In this document: piece after piece, positions 19,071 to 27,310 of the stretch | How positions within the stretch are numbered: the stretch's first letter is position 1 | How the letters are laid out: each line of letters starts with the position of its first letter | Origin: Taibaiella koreensis | GTDB lineage: Bacteria; Bacteroidota; Bacteroidia; Chitinophagales; Chitinophagaceae | Direction: 5' to 3' | NCBI RefSeq assembly: GCF_003545715.1 | Contig: NZ_QVNU01000005.1 | Coordinates: forward strand, 62,001-126,000 | Length of the DNA: 64,000 nucleotides | Position numbers and translations under genes: made by a program | The notes under the pieces: generated by a model | Databases searched by the model: none | What the model saw: only the letters and a program-made list of their open reading frames with translations | What the model was told of the DNA's origin: nothing

Positions 19071-21488
19071 TTATTTACCGGCTACTTTTGAAGTACCTTC
19101 AATCTCATTGATACCCATCATTTGTTCCATTTGCTTTACGCGCTCCATAAGTTGTGCCGTTGCCACTTTGGTTTCTTTCAACGATTTGTTTTCGGCTTGT
19201 AATGCCTCAATCTCTACCTGTTGCTCCTGTATAGCTTTGGTCAGTACAGGGATCAATTCTGTATAAGAAACGGCCAGTGTTTTATCGGCATCTTTACCTT
19301 CTGTTACCAGGCCTGGCAATACTTTGGCTACTTCCTGCGCAATGAACCCGATCTCGTGGCGGTTATACTCCTTCTCCTGGATGGTGTTTTTCTTTTCGTA
19401 TTCTACCGGACGAAGTGTCATAATTGTGGAAAGACCATGTTGTGTATTGCTGATATTACGTTTCAGACGTGCATCGGAAGTCAATACTACGCCACCGGCC
19501 CTTACGGTATTAGAAGCATTGATATCGCCTATTACATGTAGTTTGTAAGTGGGCGTGATTGTTCCGATTCCTACAAAACCACTGCTGTCGACAGACACAA
19601 CCGGATTGTTCGGACCATTTACGTTGAGGGTAAGCCTTGATTTTAATGTTGTTCCGTCGCCGAGGTATACCGATTTAATACGGCTGATCTCAGCAAATGA
19701 ACCATTGACCAGTGTGTTGAAACGCAGAGCACCTGCATTATCGCCGGTCTGAGCATTTTGCGGCGCCGCTGCTGTTCCGCGTGCTGTCCACATACCAAAG
19801 GCAGGAATGGTGGCGGTACCATAAGAAAAGATGTCGACATCATCGACCTGGCCCGAACCACCGCCGTCATTGATAAATGAAGCGGCAGACCTTGTTGTAG
19901 GCGCATTGTTTGATACGACTAAGCTACCGCCCTCCACCTGAAGCTTAGAAGCGGGTGCGTTTGTACCGATACCTACATAACCACTGCTGTCGATGGTCAT
20001 GGCCACCGCGGCGCTTGTATAAAACGTCATACTGGATTTGTTGTTGGTGCCATTTCCCAAATAGGTATTGGAAATCAGGTTTAACGAAGCCTGAGCACCA
20101 TTGACCTGTGCACCGCTGTATAAATTACCCATATTGTCGCCTGCCTGATTATTGGCCGGTGTGGCGAATGTACCACGGGAGGAGAATGTTCCGAATGAAG
20201 GGCCTGTAGGCACACCGTAGGATTGAATGACCACGTTGTCGCTGTTGCCACTGCCGCCGCCATCATTGATCACCTGGATAGCGGGGGTGGCGGTGTTGGC
20301 GGTGTTCGATACCTGTAATGCGCCGTTGTTTACATGCAGCTTGGTTGCAGGGTCTTTGATCCCGATACCTACGTTACCGGTGTTTTTCAAGGTGAACTGA
20401 TCCAGTAATACCGTGTCGTTAACTGAAGGACGGGCCGACAGGTAAAGATTGCCCGCAAGCGCAGCACCGGGGCCGGAGTTGGTAAACAGGGCCACATCGT
20501 TGGCCAGGCCGCCCGCGTTGGTAAGGTTACGAACGATGCCATGGAGGTGATTGCCCAGGGTGACACGCATCCTGCCGGTTGTTGCCGTAGTCGATGTCAC
20601 GCGGATATCAACATCTCCTGTATCGGCAACCTGCAGTTTTGTTTCCGGTGAGGCAGTTCCGACACCTACAAAACCACTGCTGTCGATCGTCATGCTGTTC
20701 ATACCACTTACAGTAAAGTTCAGACTTCCTTTATTGTTTGTTCCATCTCCCAGGTAGGTTCCGAAAACCCGCACCGTGTTGGCGAGACTGCCATTCACCC
20801 GCGCGCCGAAATAAAGATTACCGATAACGTCTCCTGCCTGGCTGTTTTCTGGCGCGGCTATCGTACCACGGATAGTTTGTGTGGAAAAAGAGGGCAGTGT
20901 ATTGACGCCGTAAGAAGTGATGGTGATATTGTCATTATTACCCTGGCCACCACCCTCTTTGATCACCTGGATAGCAGGGCTCCCCAATGCAATCGAATCG
21001 GAGGATATTCTTAATGAGCCGTTATTGACATGCAGCTTTGTCGCCGGTGCAGTGGTGCCGACACCTACATTGCCTGCAGGGGCTATCCTTACCTTTTCCG
21101 TGTTATTGGTACGGATCGTAAGCGGTTGGTTGTCGGTAGTACCGATAAAGTTGGTGGCCGGAGTAGTGCCGGTGTTGCCGGTAACATCCCAGCCGGAGTT
21201 GGTTGCGGTGGCAACAACCCATACCGGTGCGGCGGGCGTTCCCGTATTCACCTGCACCTGATTGGTCGTTGTATTATAGATCATAAGGCCGGTAGCCGGA
21301 CTTGTGATGGCATTGCGCTGTGTAGTAGTCATTCTGGGCAGCAGCAAGCCTTTGTTGTTGCCGGTGCCGCTGGTCACTTCCAGCATGGCGCTTCCGTCAG
21401 GAGCACCAGGGGTGCCGATCTTGGTTTGCGCAAACGCAGGGCTTGCGGCGAGCAGTACAAGGCCCCCGAAAAGGTAATACTTTTTCAT
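19071..21488 (-). CDS. Tail-fibre-like surface protein with S74-type chaperone domain
   Basis: 805 residues from ATG 21488 (MKKYYLFGGLVLLAASPAFAQ). An in-frame upstream start at 21569 would overlap the promoter. The mature start TKIGTPGAPDGSAMLEV is shared with the protein at 2799. Three to four repeats with GYVGIGTNAPASKLQV and SGFVGIGT motifs follow. The C-terminus has SDARLKRNIS, the Ser/Lys signature of the intramolecular chaperone (peptidase S74) domain that trimerises and cuts itself off phage tail spikes, then IGFIAQEVAKVLPGLV and a coiled coil (KAIQEQQVEIEALQAENKSL). It is therefore probably a trimeric fibre. There is no phage context; it heads a two-gene unit with the T9SS cargo. Confidence 0.87.
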   Translation of the reverse strand: MKKYYLFGGLVLLAASPAFAQTKIGTPGAPDGSAMLEVTSGTGNNKGLLLPRMTTTQRNAITSPATGLMIYNTTTNQVQVNTGTPAAPVWVVATATNSGWDVTGNTGTTPATNFIGTTDNQPLTIRTNNTEKVRIAPAGNVGVGTTAPATKLHVNNGSLRISSDSIALGSPAIQVIKEGGGQGNNDNITITSYGVNTLPSFSTQTIRGTIAAPENSQAGDVIGNLYFGARVNGSLANTVRVFGTYLGDGTNNKGSLNFTVSGMNSMTIDSSGFVGVGTASPETKLQVADTGDVDIRVTSTTATTGRMRVTLGNHLHGIVRNLTNAGGLANDVALFTNSGPGAALAGNLYLSARPSVNDTVLLDQFTLKNTGNVGIGIKDPATKLHVNNGALQVSNTANTATPAIQVINDGGGSGNSDNVVIQSYGVPTGPSFGTFSSRGTFATPANNQAGDNMGNLYSGAQVNGAQASLNLISNTYLGNGTNNKSSMTFYTSAAVAMTIDSSGYVGIGTNAPASKLQVEGGSLVVSNNAPTTRSAASFINDGGGSGQVDDVDIFSYGTATIPAFGMWTARGTAAAPQNAQTGDNAGALRFNTLVNGSFAEISRIKSVYLGDGTTLKSRLTLNVNGPNNPVVSVDSSGFVGIGTITPTYKLHVIGDINASNTVRAGGVVLTSDARLKRNISNTQHGLSTIMTLRPVEYEKKNTIQEKEYNRHEIGFIAQEVAKVLPGLVTEGKDADKTLAVSYTELIPVLTKAIQEQQVEIEALQAENKSLKETKVATAQLMERVKQMEQMMGINEIEGTSKVAGK

Positions 21489-21499
21489 AAAAATAATGT

Positions 21500-21532
21500 T
21501 TTGGTTTAGCCGATATTGGCGGAACAAAGGTG
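21500..21532 (-). promoter_or_regulatory. Promoter and conserved leader, second copy
   Basis: On the minus strand: CACCTTTG (21532-21525, one mismatch to TAnnTTTG), GCCAATATCGGC (21520-21509) and AACCAAA (21506-21500), ending 11 bp before ATG 21488. The order matches 2755-2788 ahead of the paralogue. Confidence 0.6.
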
Positions 21533-21688
21533 AATGTTCCGGGAGAAGCCAATTGTATGAGAAGGTCAAAACTTCACCTGCTAATGTATCCGTATTTTTT
21601 TCGCTTTTCGCAATATGACTTTGTATGATTAATCACTACAAAGGCGTATTACACAGGTCAAGCATTATGTATTATTCTGCCTTACGGC

Positions 21689-21696
21689 TATCTTTG
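21689..21696 (+). promoter_or_regulatory. Possible -7 element of the second kinase
   Basis: TATCTTTG matches the consensus exactly but ends only 6 bp before ATG 21703, so use of this site would give an almost leaderless mRNA. A weaker match, TGACTTTG at 21616-21623, is an alternative. Confidence 0.3.
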
Positions 21697-21702
21697 CCGG
21701 GT

Positions 21703-24699
21703 ATGTGTTATCTCATTTGTAAAAAGACCGCACTGTTATTCATTACACTTCTTATAGCGCTGAACGTAACTGGTATAACATCAGATTACAGTGTAACACA
21801 TTATACCAATGAGAATGGCCTGCCGCAAAACAGCATAAAGGGAATTGAGCTGGATAAAAACGGCTTTCTTTGGCTGGCAACAGAATCCGGGCTATTGCGT
21901 TTTGATGGCCGGCAATTTAAATTATATGACCGGAAGCACTTCCCGGTTATGGTATCGAACCGCATCATTGGATTTATGGGATTGACCGAAGATAATATGG
22001 TCTATTTCTATGATGAGCATCTAAACTACTATTCCTTTAATCAACAACAGGAATTAACCCGTATAGATGCAAAAGCAATTCGGAGAACACCGGACGGTTA
22101 TGACCCACGGCAATTGGATCTGGATAAGATAAATGGTAAAGACGAAGGCTTTTTAGGTATCAGGGATACCGTTTTCTATATATCCGGTAACAAAAATTTA
22201 TGGATACGTCGTTTACCGGATGTCAACCAGGAGGTATATACGGTCGTCGGACATTTGAACGAAAAGCTTTATTACCTGAATAAGCAGTTAAAAATTAAAA
22301 GTATTGATAAGAAAGGGAACATAAAGGACGTATTGCTAAAAGGCGTTCATCCCGATCTTATGGTAACTGGTCCTTACAATTATTGTTTTTTCCAACAAGC
22401 CCGGGACTTGTATTTATTAATAGGTAAAGGCATTTATCAACTCCAGGAGACGGGTGAACAGGAACTGACGGCGGACTTGATGCTGCAAACCGATGTTCCG
22501 GGTATCTATGCTTATCGCAACTACCCATCCCTTAATCTCCAGGCAATAGGTTCCTTAACACACGGACTTTACCTTTATCGAAAAAAACAATTTAAGACTT
22601 TGCGCTACCCCAATGGGTATGGTAATTTCTATTCACAGGCTGTTTACCGGGACACCGGCGTGCTGACCAACTGGGGCTTAATCTATCCTTCTTCTTCCAG
22701 GTTCGGTTATCCTTTAGGTATCAGGGATATGGGGAGAAGCTTACTGCGGGATGCCAGGGGACATTATTGGATAAACTCATGGCTGCTCCGGGATGGAAAG
22801 TTCTATAACGTTATTGAACTGGATGAACAGCTGAAAATGGTGAAAAGATACAGCGGGAAAAGTGCGCTCTGTTATCAGCAAACACCAGACGGTACGATAT
22901 GGGTATTGACGCATGATGGGTACCAGTATCGCATGGGCCGGATCAGCGGAGATTCTGTAAAATTGATACCTGGTCTCCGGTCAAAAACGCCTGTTATCAC
23001 TTTTCTGCCTGAGAACAATGAAGCATTTTGGATAGGGGGCGTTAACAGCTTCGTAAAGCTGAATGTACGTACGGGTAAGGAACAACACTACAAGAGTCTT
23101 GAACAATTTACTATCGAAACCTTATACCTGGATGCTGATAAAGTATTGTGGATCGGTACAACGGGTAATGGTTTCTTTGCCTTGAAGGAAAATAAGGTCT
23201 ACCAGCTTCCGTTGGATAGCAAGAACAACCTGAGTAATGTTCACGCTTTCATTGAGGATAAAAGTGGTTTCCTGTGGATGAGCACCAATAACGGTTTGTT
23301 CCGCTGCAGGAAAGAAGAGCTTACCCCTTTTATAGATCATAGAACAGCTACTGTTTATTACCAATATTTCAGCAAGGAATCGGGTTTCAATACGAACGAA
23401 TTCAATGGAAGTTGCACGCCATTTGCGGTAGTCCTGGGCAACGGAAAATTTTCATTTCCATCCCTGGATGGGCTTGTACAATTTTACCCGGACAGCATCA
23501 ACGAAGTACTTCCTGTAAGCAAAATATTTGTCGACAAATTATTAATTGACGGGAAACCACAACTGTTGACGGGCAATAGGATCAGCATCGATCCTTCTTT
23601 CAAATACCTTGAAGTGCAAGTGGCTTCGCCTTACTTTGGACATCCGGCCAATCAAATGCTGGAATACAGGCTTACTGGCCTGGATAGCGCATGGCAACCT
23701 TTAAAAGAAGACAATACCGTAGTGTTCAATAATCTCGCCTACGGCAAGTATAACTTACAATTCAGGAAACGTGCCGGCTTTGGTAACAGCAACTTTGTTA
23801 CAACAAGCGTACTATTGTCTGTTAAGCCGTTCTTCTACCAGACTATTTACTTTAAAGCCGCGCTATTGATCGCTATGTCCCTGCTGGTGTTCTTAATTGT
23901 AAAATTGCGGTACGCCTACCTGGTAAAACGTAATAAAGCGCTGGAACAGGAAGTGGAGCAACGTACACTTCATTTGCGTAGTGCCAATCACTTAAAAGAA
24001 AAGATACTGATGATGGTAGGACACGACCTTCAATCGCCGTTACATTTCCTTGGCTATCTTTCCGAATCCAATTACGATGCTTTGATGTCTAAAGAACACG
24101 AAAAAGCGGGCTTAATAAGCAGGGAGATGAAGAACACGACGAAGAAGATCTACGCCTTTGTTGACGAATTTAACCTTTGGGCAAGAGCACACGATGAGCG
24201 GTTCAATTTAAAGAAGATGGTATTTTCTTTAGATACGCTCCTTAATGAACTTCACGTTTTTTATAAAGAGATATTGGAGATTCGTGGCAACAGGCTTACG
24301 TTTACGATGAGCAGGGCGTATGAGTTGTATACCAACAGGGAGCTGCTCAAGGCAGTATTGCGCAACCTGGTGGATAATGCGAATAAGCATACCCGCGACG
24401 GTGTGATTGACATTTATTGTACAGAATACGAGCATGAAACGTGCCTTATCCGGGTATCCGATACCGGTAACGGTATGTCACCTGAAGTCCTGAGCAAGCT
24501 GAGAACATTGATCTCCGAAAGAGATAAAACCTTCGCTATAGAACCGGGCAGCAAGTTAGGCTACCAATTCATTATCGATTTTGCCGTCAGGTTAGGCGCA
24601 AGTATAGCCATAGACAGCGAAAAGAATAAAGGTACAAACGTTTCCATCTATGGTATAAGGTCCGGTGTTTCCACCTTCGGGACGTTGCATCATCATTGA
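21703..24699 (+). CDS. Propeller-type sensor histidine kinase, complete
   Basis: 998 residues from ATG 21703. This start gives an N-terminal hydrophobic segment (CKKTALLFITLLIALNVTG); starts at 21625 or 21667 would bury it. Propeller repeats fill residues about 30-570 (ENGLPQNSIKGIELDKNGFLWLATESGLL is the first, starting at about 37). Then come a Y_Y_Y-like domain (about 640-715), a membrane helix (about 720-742), a coiled linker, HisKA with MVGHDLQSPLHF (His774), and a HATPase with NLVDNANKH (about 887) and DTGNGM (about 923). There is no receiver, so it should signal to the LuxR-type regulator whose gene converges and overlaps by 7 bp (24693-24699). Base composition is more A+T-rich than its paralogue at 1-2589. 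Confidence 0.93.
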   Translation: MCYLICKKTALLFITLLIALNVTGITSDYSVTHYTNENGLPQNSIKGIELDKNGFLWLATESGLLRFDGRQFKLYDRKHFPVMVSNRIIGFMGLTEDNMVYFYDEHLNYYSFNQQQELTRIDAKAIRRTPDGYDPRQLDLDKINGKDEGFLGIRDTVFYISGNKNLWIRRLPDVNQEVYTVVGHLNEKLYYLNKQLKIKSIDKKGNIKDVLLKGVHPDLMVTGPYNYCFFQQARDLYLLIGKGIYQLQETGEQELTADLMLQTDVPGIYAYRNYPSLNLQAIGSLTHGLYLYRKKQFKTLRYPNGYGNFYSQAVYRDTGVLTNWGLIYPSSSRFGYPLGIRDMGRSLLRDARGHYWINSWLLRDGKFYNVIELDEQLKMVKRYSGKSALCYQQTPDGTIWVLTHDGYQYRMGRISGDSVKLIPGLRSKTPVITFLPENNEAFWIGGVNSFVKLNVRTGKEQHYKSLEQFTIETLYLDADKVLWIGTTGNGFFALKENKVYQLPLDSKNNLSNVHAFIEDKSGFLWMSTNNGLFRCRKEELTPFIDHRTATVYYQYFSKESGFNTNEFNGSCTPFAVVLGNGKFSFPSLDGLVQFYPDSINEVLPVSKIFVDKLLIDGKPQLLTGNRISIDPSFKYLEVQVASPYFGHPANQMLEYRLTGLDSAWQPLKEDNTVVFNNLAYGKYNLQFRKRAGFGNSNFVTTSVLLSVKPFFYQTIYFKAALLIAMSLLVFLIVKLRYAYLVKRNKALEQEVEQRTLHLRSANHLKEKILMMVGHDLQSPLHFLGYLSESNYDALMSKEHEKAGLISREMKNTTKKIYAFVDEFNLWARAHDERFNLKKMVFSLDTLLNELHVFYKEILEIRGNRLTFTMSRAYELYTNRELLKAVLRNLVDNANKHTRDGVIDIYCTEYEHETCLIRVSDTGNGMSPEVLSKLRTLISERDKTFAIEPGSKLGYQFIIDFAVRLGASIAIDSEKNKGTNVSIYGIRSGVSTFGTLHHH

Positions 24700-25322
24700 A
24701 GACCGTAAATGGAAGCCAATTCATTCAGCTCCTTTCTTTCCCCGATTTCCAGCTTATCGTAAACACGTTGTTTCAATGTATTTACCGTACCATATTGCAC
24801 CTGAAGTATTTCGCTGATCTGTTTTTGCGTAAAGTCTTTAATAAGATACATAGCCACCTGAAACTCCCTGGGACTAAGCCTTTCAAAAGGACTAATGGAT
24901 GTACCCTCTAATGAATGTTGCAATAAGCTATCTGCCAATTCCTGACTTACATATTTTTTACCTGCAAGAACGGTTGCGATTGCTTTTGCAATTTCCTTTT
25001 TAGGTGTATCCTTTTTCAGATAGCCATGTGCCCCCAAATGGATGGAACGTAACCCATAAAGGGTTTCGTCATTCATGGACAAGATTAAGATTTTTACTAT
25101 TGGATGAATGTTTTTTATGTAGGGCAGTAAAATGCTGGCGTCGGTGTTAGGCATTACCAGGTCGAGTAAGATCAGCTGATATTCCTTTTTCCTCATCTGT
25201 TCTATTACACTTTCCGCATCCCAGGCTTCATCAACGATATAATCCGGAAAAAATTCCTTAAGCATCATAGTTAATCCGAAGCGGACAATGTCGTGATCAT
25301 CAGCGATTAAGATTGATTGCAT
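24693..25322 (-). CDS. LuxR/NarL-type response regulator
   Basis: 209 residues from ATG 25322; an upstream in-frame start at 25358 is less likely because the receiver begins directly at MQSILIADDHD. Asp8, Asp9 and the phospho-acceptor Asp54 (LLLDLVMP) are present, with Lys in YLKKDTP. A C-terminal helix-turn-helix (LSPREFQVAMYLIKDFTQKQ ... TVNTLKQRVYDKLEI) binds DNA. It is tail-to-tail with the kinase at 21703 and is its likely partner. Probable targets are the neighbouring surface-protein genes, perhaps through the GCCAATATCGGC element; that link is a guess. Confidence 0.93.
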   Translation of the reverse strand: MQSILIADDHDIVRFGLTMMLKEFFPDYIVDEAWDAESVIEQMRKKEYQLILLDLVMPNTDASILLPYIKNIHPIVKILILSMNDETLYGLRSIHLGAHGYLKKDTPKKEIAKAIATVLAGKKYVSQELADSLLQHSLEGTSISPFERLSPREFQVAMYLIKDFTQKQISEILQVQYGTVNTLKQRVYDKLEIGERKELNELASIYGLQ

Positions 25323-25594
25323 GTTGGTTCGTTTGGCACCACGAAGGTAATTATTCAATTCGGTTTTGCACAGGCCGGCAAACGAGAAAACAACTTTAAC
25401 GCTTTCTTTGGCTTTGCGTTATGTGAAAAGATACACAATGCTGAAAATACACAGCCTGCCCTACCCAAAAAACAAGGTGAAGCCGAAGGGCGGCATTTAT
25501 TTAAGATATCCTGACTTGCTTAAGTGAACAGAATTCGAACTTCGATCGGCTTATAATGAGTGAATTGCGAGATGCACATCAAATTAATAAAACA

Positions 25595-25623
25595 ACAAAA
25601 CCTGCTACCAGAGCGGGTTTTGT
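25595..25623. terminator. Terminator-like hairpin downstream of the tRNA-Ser repeats
   Basis: ACAAAACCTGCT pairs with AGCGGGTTTTGT (one G-T pair) around a 5-base loop. Confidence 0.55.
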
Positions 25624-25633
25624 TCATTTCGAA

Positions 25634-25790
25634 GGAGGGAGAAAGGGATTATTTCATGATCCCTTAGTGGGGGGACTACAGCAAAAATGAAACCATTCGC
25701 TGCGTTCATTATTTTCTTATTTATGAATGTTTGTTTGAGCAAGCTCACAAACATTCATAAAAACAAAAACCCGACTATCGTCGGGCTTCA
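25634..25790. repeat. tRNA-Ser 3'-end-derived repeat, copy Y (unbroken)
   Basis: GGAGGGAGAAAGGGATT (25634-25650, the tRNA 3' end with two extra bases) is followed by the same trailer as copy X, an inverted repeat ATGAATGTTTGT...ACAAACATTCAT (about 25722-25757), and a second copy of the CCCGAC/GTCGGG terminator (25770-25785). It holds the uninterrupted TTTCTTAT that serves as the empty site of the 315-bp element. Confidence 0.8.
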
Positions 25791-25796
25791 TTTTTG

Positions 25797-25880
25797 CTGC
25801 GGAGGGAGAGGGATTATCTGCGATGATCCCTTTAGAGGAGGCAGCAGCAAAAATGAAGCCGGTCGCTGCGCTCCTTGTTT
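25797..25880. repeat. tRNA-Ser 3'-end-derived repeat, copy Z
   Basis: GGAGGGAGAGGGATT at 25801-25815 followed by a diverged trailer (GATGATCCCTTTAGAGGAGG, AGCAGCAAAAATGAAGCC). It lies between copy Y and the intact tRNA, in the same orientation. Confidence 0.75.
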
Positions 25881-25925
25881 TTTTGTTTTTTCAATTTGCT
25901 GAAATTGCATTTCGCAAATCATAAA

Positions 25926-25952
25926 AACAAAAAACCCGACTATCGTCGGGCT
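25926..25952 (-). terminator. Terminator of tRNA-Ser
   Basis: Stem CCCGAC/GTCGGG with loop TATC and, on the minus strand, a run of T. A second copy is at 25762-25785 behind copy Z. Confidence 0.75.
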
Positions 25953-25964
25953 TCATTTTTGCTG

Positions 25965-26049
25965 CGGAGGGAGAGGGATTCGAACCCCCGGACCTGTTAC
26001 AGTCAACAGTTTTCAAGACTGCCGCAATCGACCGCTCTGCCATCCCTCC
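25965..26049 (-). tRNA. tRNA-Ser (anticodon UGA)
   Basis: The minus strand folds as a class II tRNA: acceptor GGAGGGA/TCCCTCC, discriminator G, anticodon stem CAGT/ACTG with loop CTTGAAA (anticodon TGA), a long variable arm as in serine tRNAs, and T loop GGTTCGAATCC. CCA is not encoded. The 3' end is repeated three times elsewhere in the window (16841, 25634, 25801). Confidence 0.95.
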
Positions 26050-26184
26050 GGGCGCAAAATAAAGACAAGCACCCCAATTTTCAAAAAAAAAGTGAAAGTA
26101 TTTTTCAAAGCCTTTGCCACAGCGGCTTCCATAACAATCCGTTCACAGACCGATGCCGTATCTTTATGTAAAACCAACAAGATC

Positions 26185-26859
26185 ATGTTTAAGAATTTCG
26201 TGAGAAATGCCTTGCTGTTGCTCCCTCTTGGCTTTAGCGCCTGCGCGCAGCAACCGGATATCAGCCATTCCCCTACTTTTGCAGAAATGAATCAAAAACA
26301 AACCGATCATAAAATGTCAGAACACAAAACGGAGATTGCCACTTTCGCCGCGGGCTGCTTCTGGTGCGTAGAAGCCCAGTTCCAACAGCTGGAAGGCGTA
26401 CAGAAGGTAGAATCGGGCTATACCGGCGGCCATGTGGCCAACCCTACTTATAAAGAGGTATGCACCGGTACTACCGGACATGCCGAGGCCTGCAACATTA
26501 CCTACGATCCTGCTGTGATCTCCTATGATGAGCTACTGGCGGCCTTCTTTATGGCCCACGACCCTACCCAGCTCAACCGTCAGGGTAACGATATCGGCAC
26601 GCAATACCGCTCCGGTATTTATTACCACAATGAGGAGCAAAAGGAAAAGGCGGCGTATTATATCAAAAAGCTGAACGAGGAAAAGGCCTATGACGGTACC
26701 GTGGTGACAGAAGTAAAGCCCTACGGCGCTTTCTATAAGGCTGAAGATTACCATCAGAACTATTACAACCAAAATGGCGAGGAAGGCTATTGCCGCATGG
26801 TGATCCGGCCCAAGCTCGATAAGTTCAAAAAGGTATTTGCAGGTAAGCTTAAGCAATAA
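26185..26859 (+). CDS. msrA: Peptide methionine-S-sulfoxide reductase, lipoprotein form
   Basis: 224 residues from ATG 26185. The N-terminus MFKNFVRNALLLLPLGFSAC fits a lipoprotein signal with Cys20 as the lipidated residue. The catalytic motif GCFWC is present (Cys58), followed by the family blocks GVQKVESGYTGGHVANPTY, EVCTGTTGHAEA, FFMAHDPTQLNRQGNDIGTQYRS and EDYHQNYY. It reduces methionine-S-sulfoxide in oxidised proteins, here most likely in the periplasm. Frames starting upstream at 26092 would add a poor N-terminus; a TATCTTTA element at 26159-26166 is a possible promoter. Single-gene unit ended by the hairpin at 26881. Confidence 0.95.
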   Translation: MFKNFVRNALLLLPLGFSACAQQPDISHSPTFAEMNQKQTDHKMSEHKTEIATFAAGCFWCVEAQFQQLEGVQKVESGYTGGHVANPTYKEVCTGTTGHAEACNITYDPAVISYDELLAAFFMAHDPTQLNRQGNDIGTQYRSGIYYHNEEQKEKAAYYIKKLNEEKAYDGTVVTEVKPYGAFYKAEDYHQNYYNQNGEEGYCRMVIRPKLDKFKKVFAGKLKQ

Positions 26860-26880
26860 ATAACCTTTACTCTTCAAACC

Positions 26881-26919
26881 AAAAAGCGATCCGGCCTCTT
26901 CCTGGCCGGATCGCTTTTT
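26881..26919 (+). terminator. Terminator of msrA
   Basis: Perfect 16-bp stem AAAAAGCGATCCGGCC (26881-26896) with 26904-26919, loop TCTTCCT, ending in TTTTT. Usable on both strands. Confidence 0.9.
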
Positions 26920-26941
26920 ACTATCGTTCTATTTCAGAAAA

Positions 26942-26992
26942 CTATTTCTTAAACCACCGGAACACATCCATGCCATTGGCATAGAGCATCAG
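26942..26992 (-). pseudogene. Left-over 3' end of an rseP allele
   Basis: On the minus strand, 16 codons plus TAG read LMLYANGMDVFRWFKK. The intact RseP at 27311-28678 ends LMLYANGMDIFRIFKK. So a second, slightly different rseP terminus lies beyond the precursor gene at 27004-27249, without the rest of the gene. Its base composition is like the surrounding chromosome, whereas the present rseP 3' half is A+T-rich. Read together, this is the remnant of the resident rseP end. Confidence 0.8.
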
Positions 26993-27003
26993 GCACCTAT
27001 GGT

Positions 27004-27249
27004 CTATCCCTGGCACCTATTACAAGCACTACCTTCTGTACACAGGAGACTATTGCCAGGTCCATCTACGGTTACTCCGCAGCGTGGCCTCGTTATCAAT
27101 GTAGTCCAGGTAGGTAATGGCCAGGAATGAGTTTCAACTCGAGTTCCTATTATGTCCCCCCCTTTCACTACAGCTGAATGCGTAGGAGCCAATTCAAAAA
27201 TAGACATTTTCTTCAGATGAAGTTTTTTACCCAAATGTTTCTTTTTCAT
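27004..27249 (-). CDS. Orphan RiPP-type precursor peptide beside rseP
   Basis: 81 residues from ATG 27249. The leader MKKKHLGKKLHLKKMSIFEL...VVKGG ends at Gly30-Gly31 and has the same pattern (KKK, L-x-L-K-K-x-x-I-x-x-L) as the precursors at 16487, 53197 and 53508. The 50-residue core has four Cys in its second half (RPRC, LLC, SACNRC) and many Thr/Ser. No maturation enzyme is nearby. It lies between the intact rseP stop (27311) and a stray copy of the rseP 3' end (26942-26992), so it seems to have arrived together with a foreign rseP segment. Confidence 0.68.
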   Translation of the reverse strand: MKKKHLGKKLHLKKMSIFELAPTHSAVVKGGDIIGTRVETHSWPLPTWTTLITRPRCGVTVDGPGNSLLCTEGSACNRCQG

Positions 27250-27310
27250 AAGAATTAGTATTTATCGTTAAAAATAAAAACGAATATACCAAATAATACT
27301 ATTAAGAAAT

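Noticed and set aside
19071-21488. Prophage tail-fibre gene
   Set aside because: The S74-type domain is shared with phages, but no other phage gene is near, a signal peptide is present, and the neighbours are T9SS and sensor genes.
16826-26049. A complete integrative element at tRNA-Ser
   Set aside because: The flanking repeats fit, but no integrase, relaxase or other mobility gene was found; kept only as a hypothesis.
25687-26171. Two plus-strand frames across the tRNA-Ser repeats
   Set aside because: They read through the tRNA gene, terminators and repeats.
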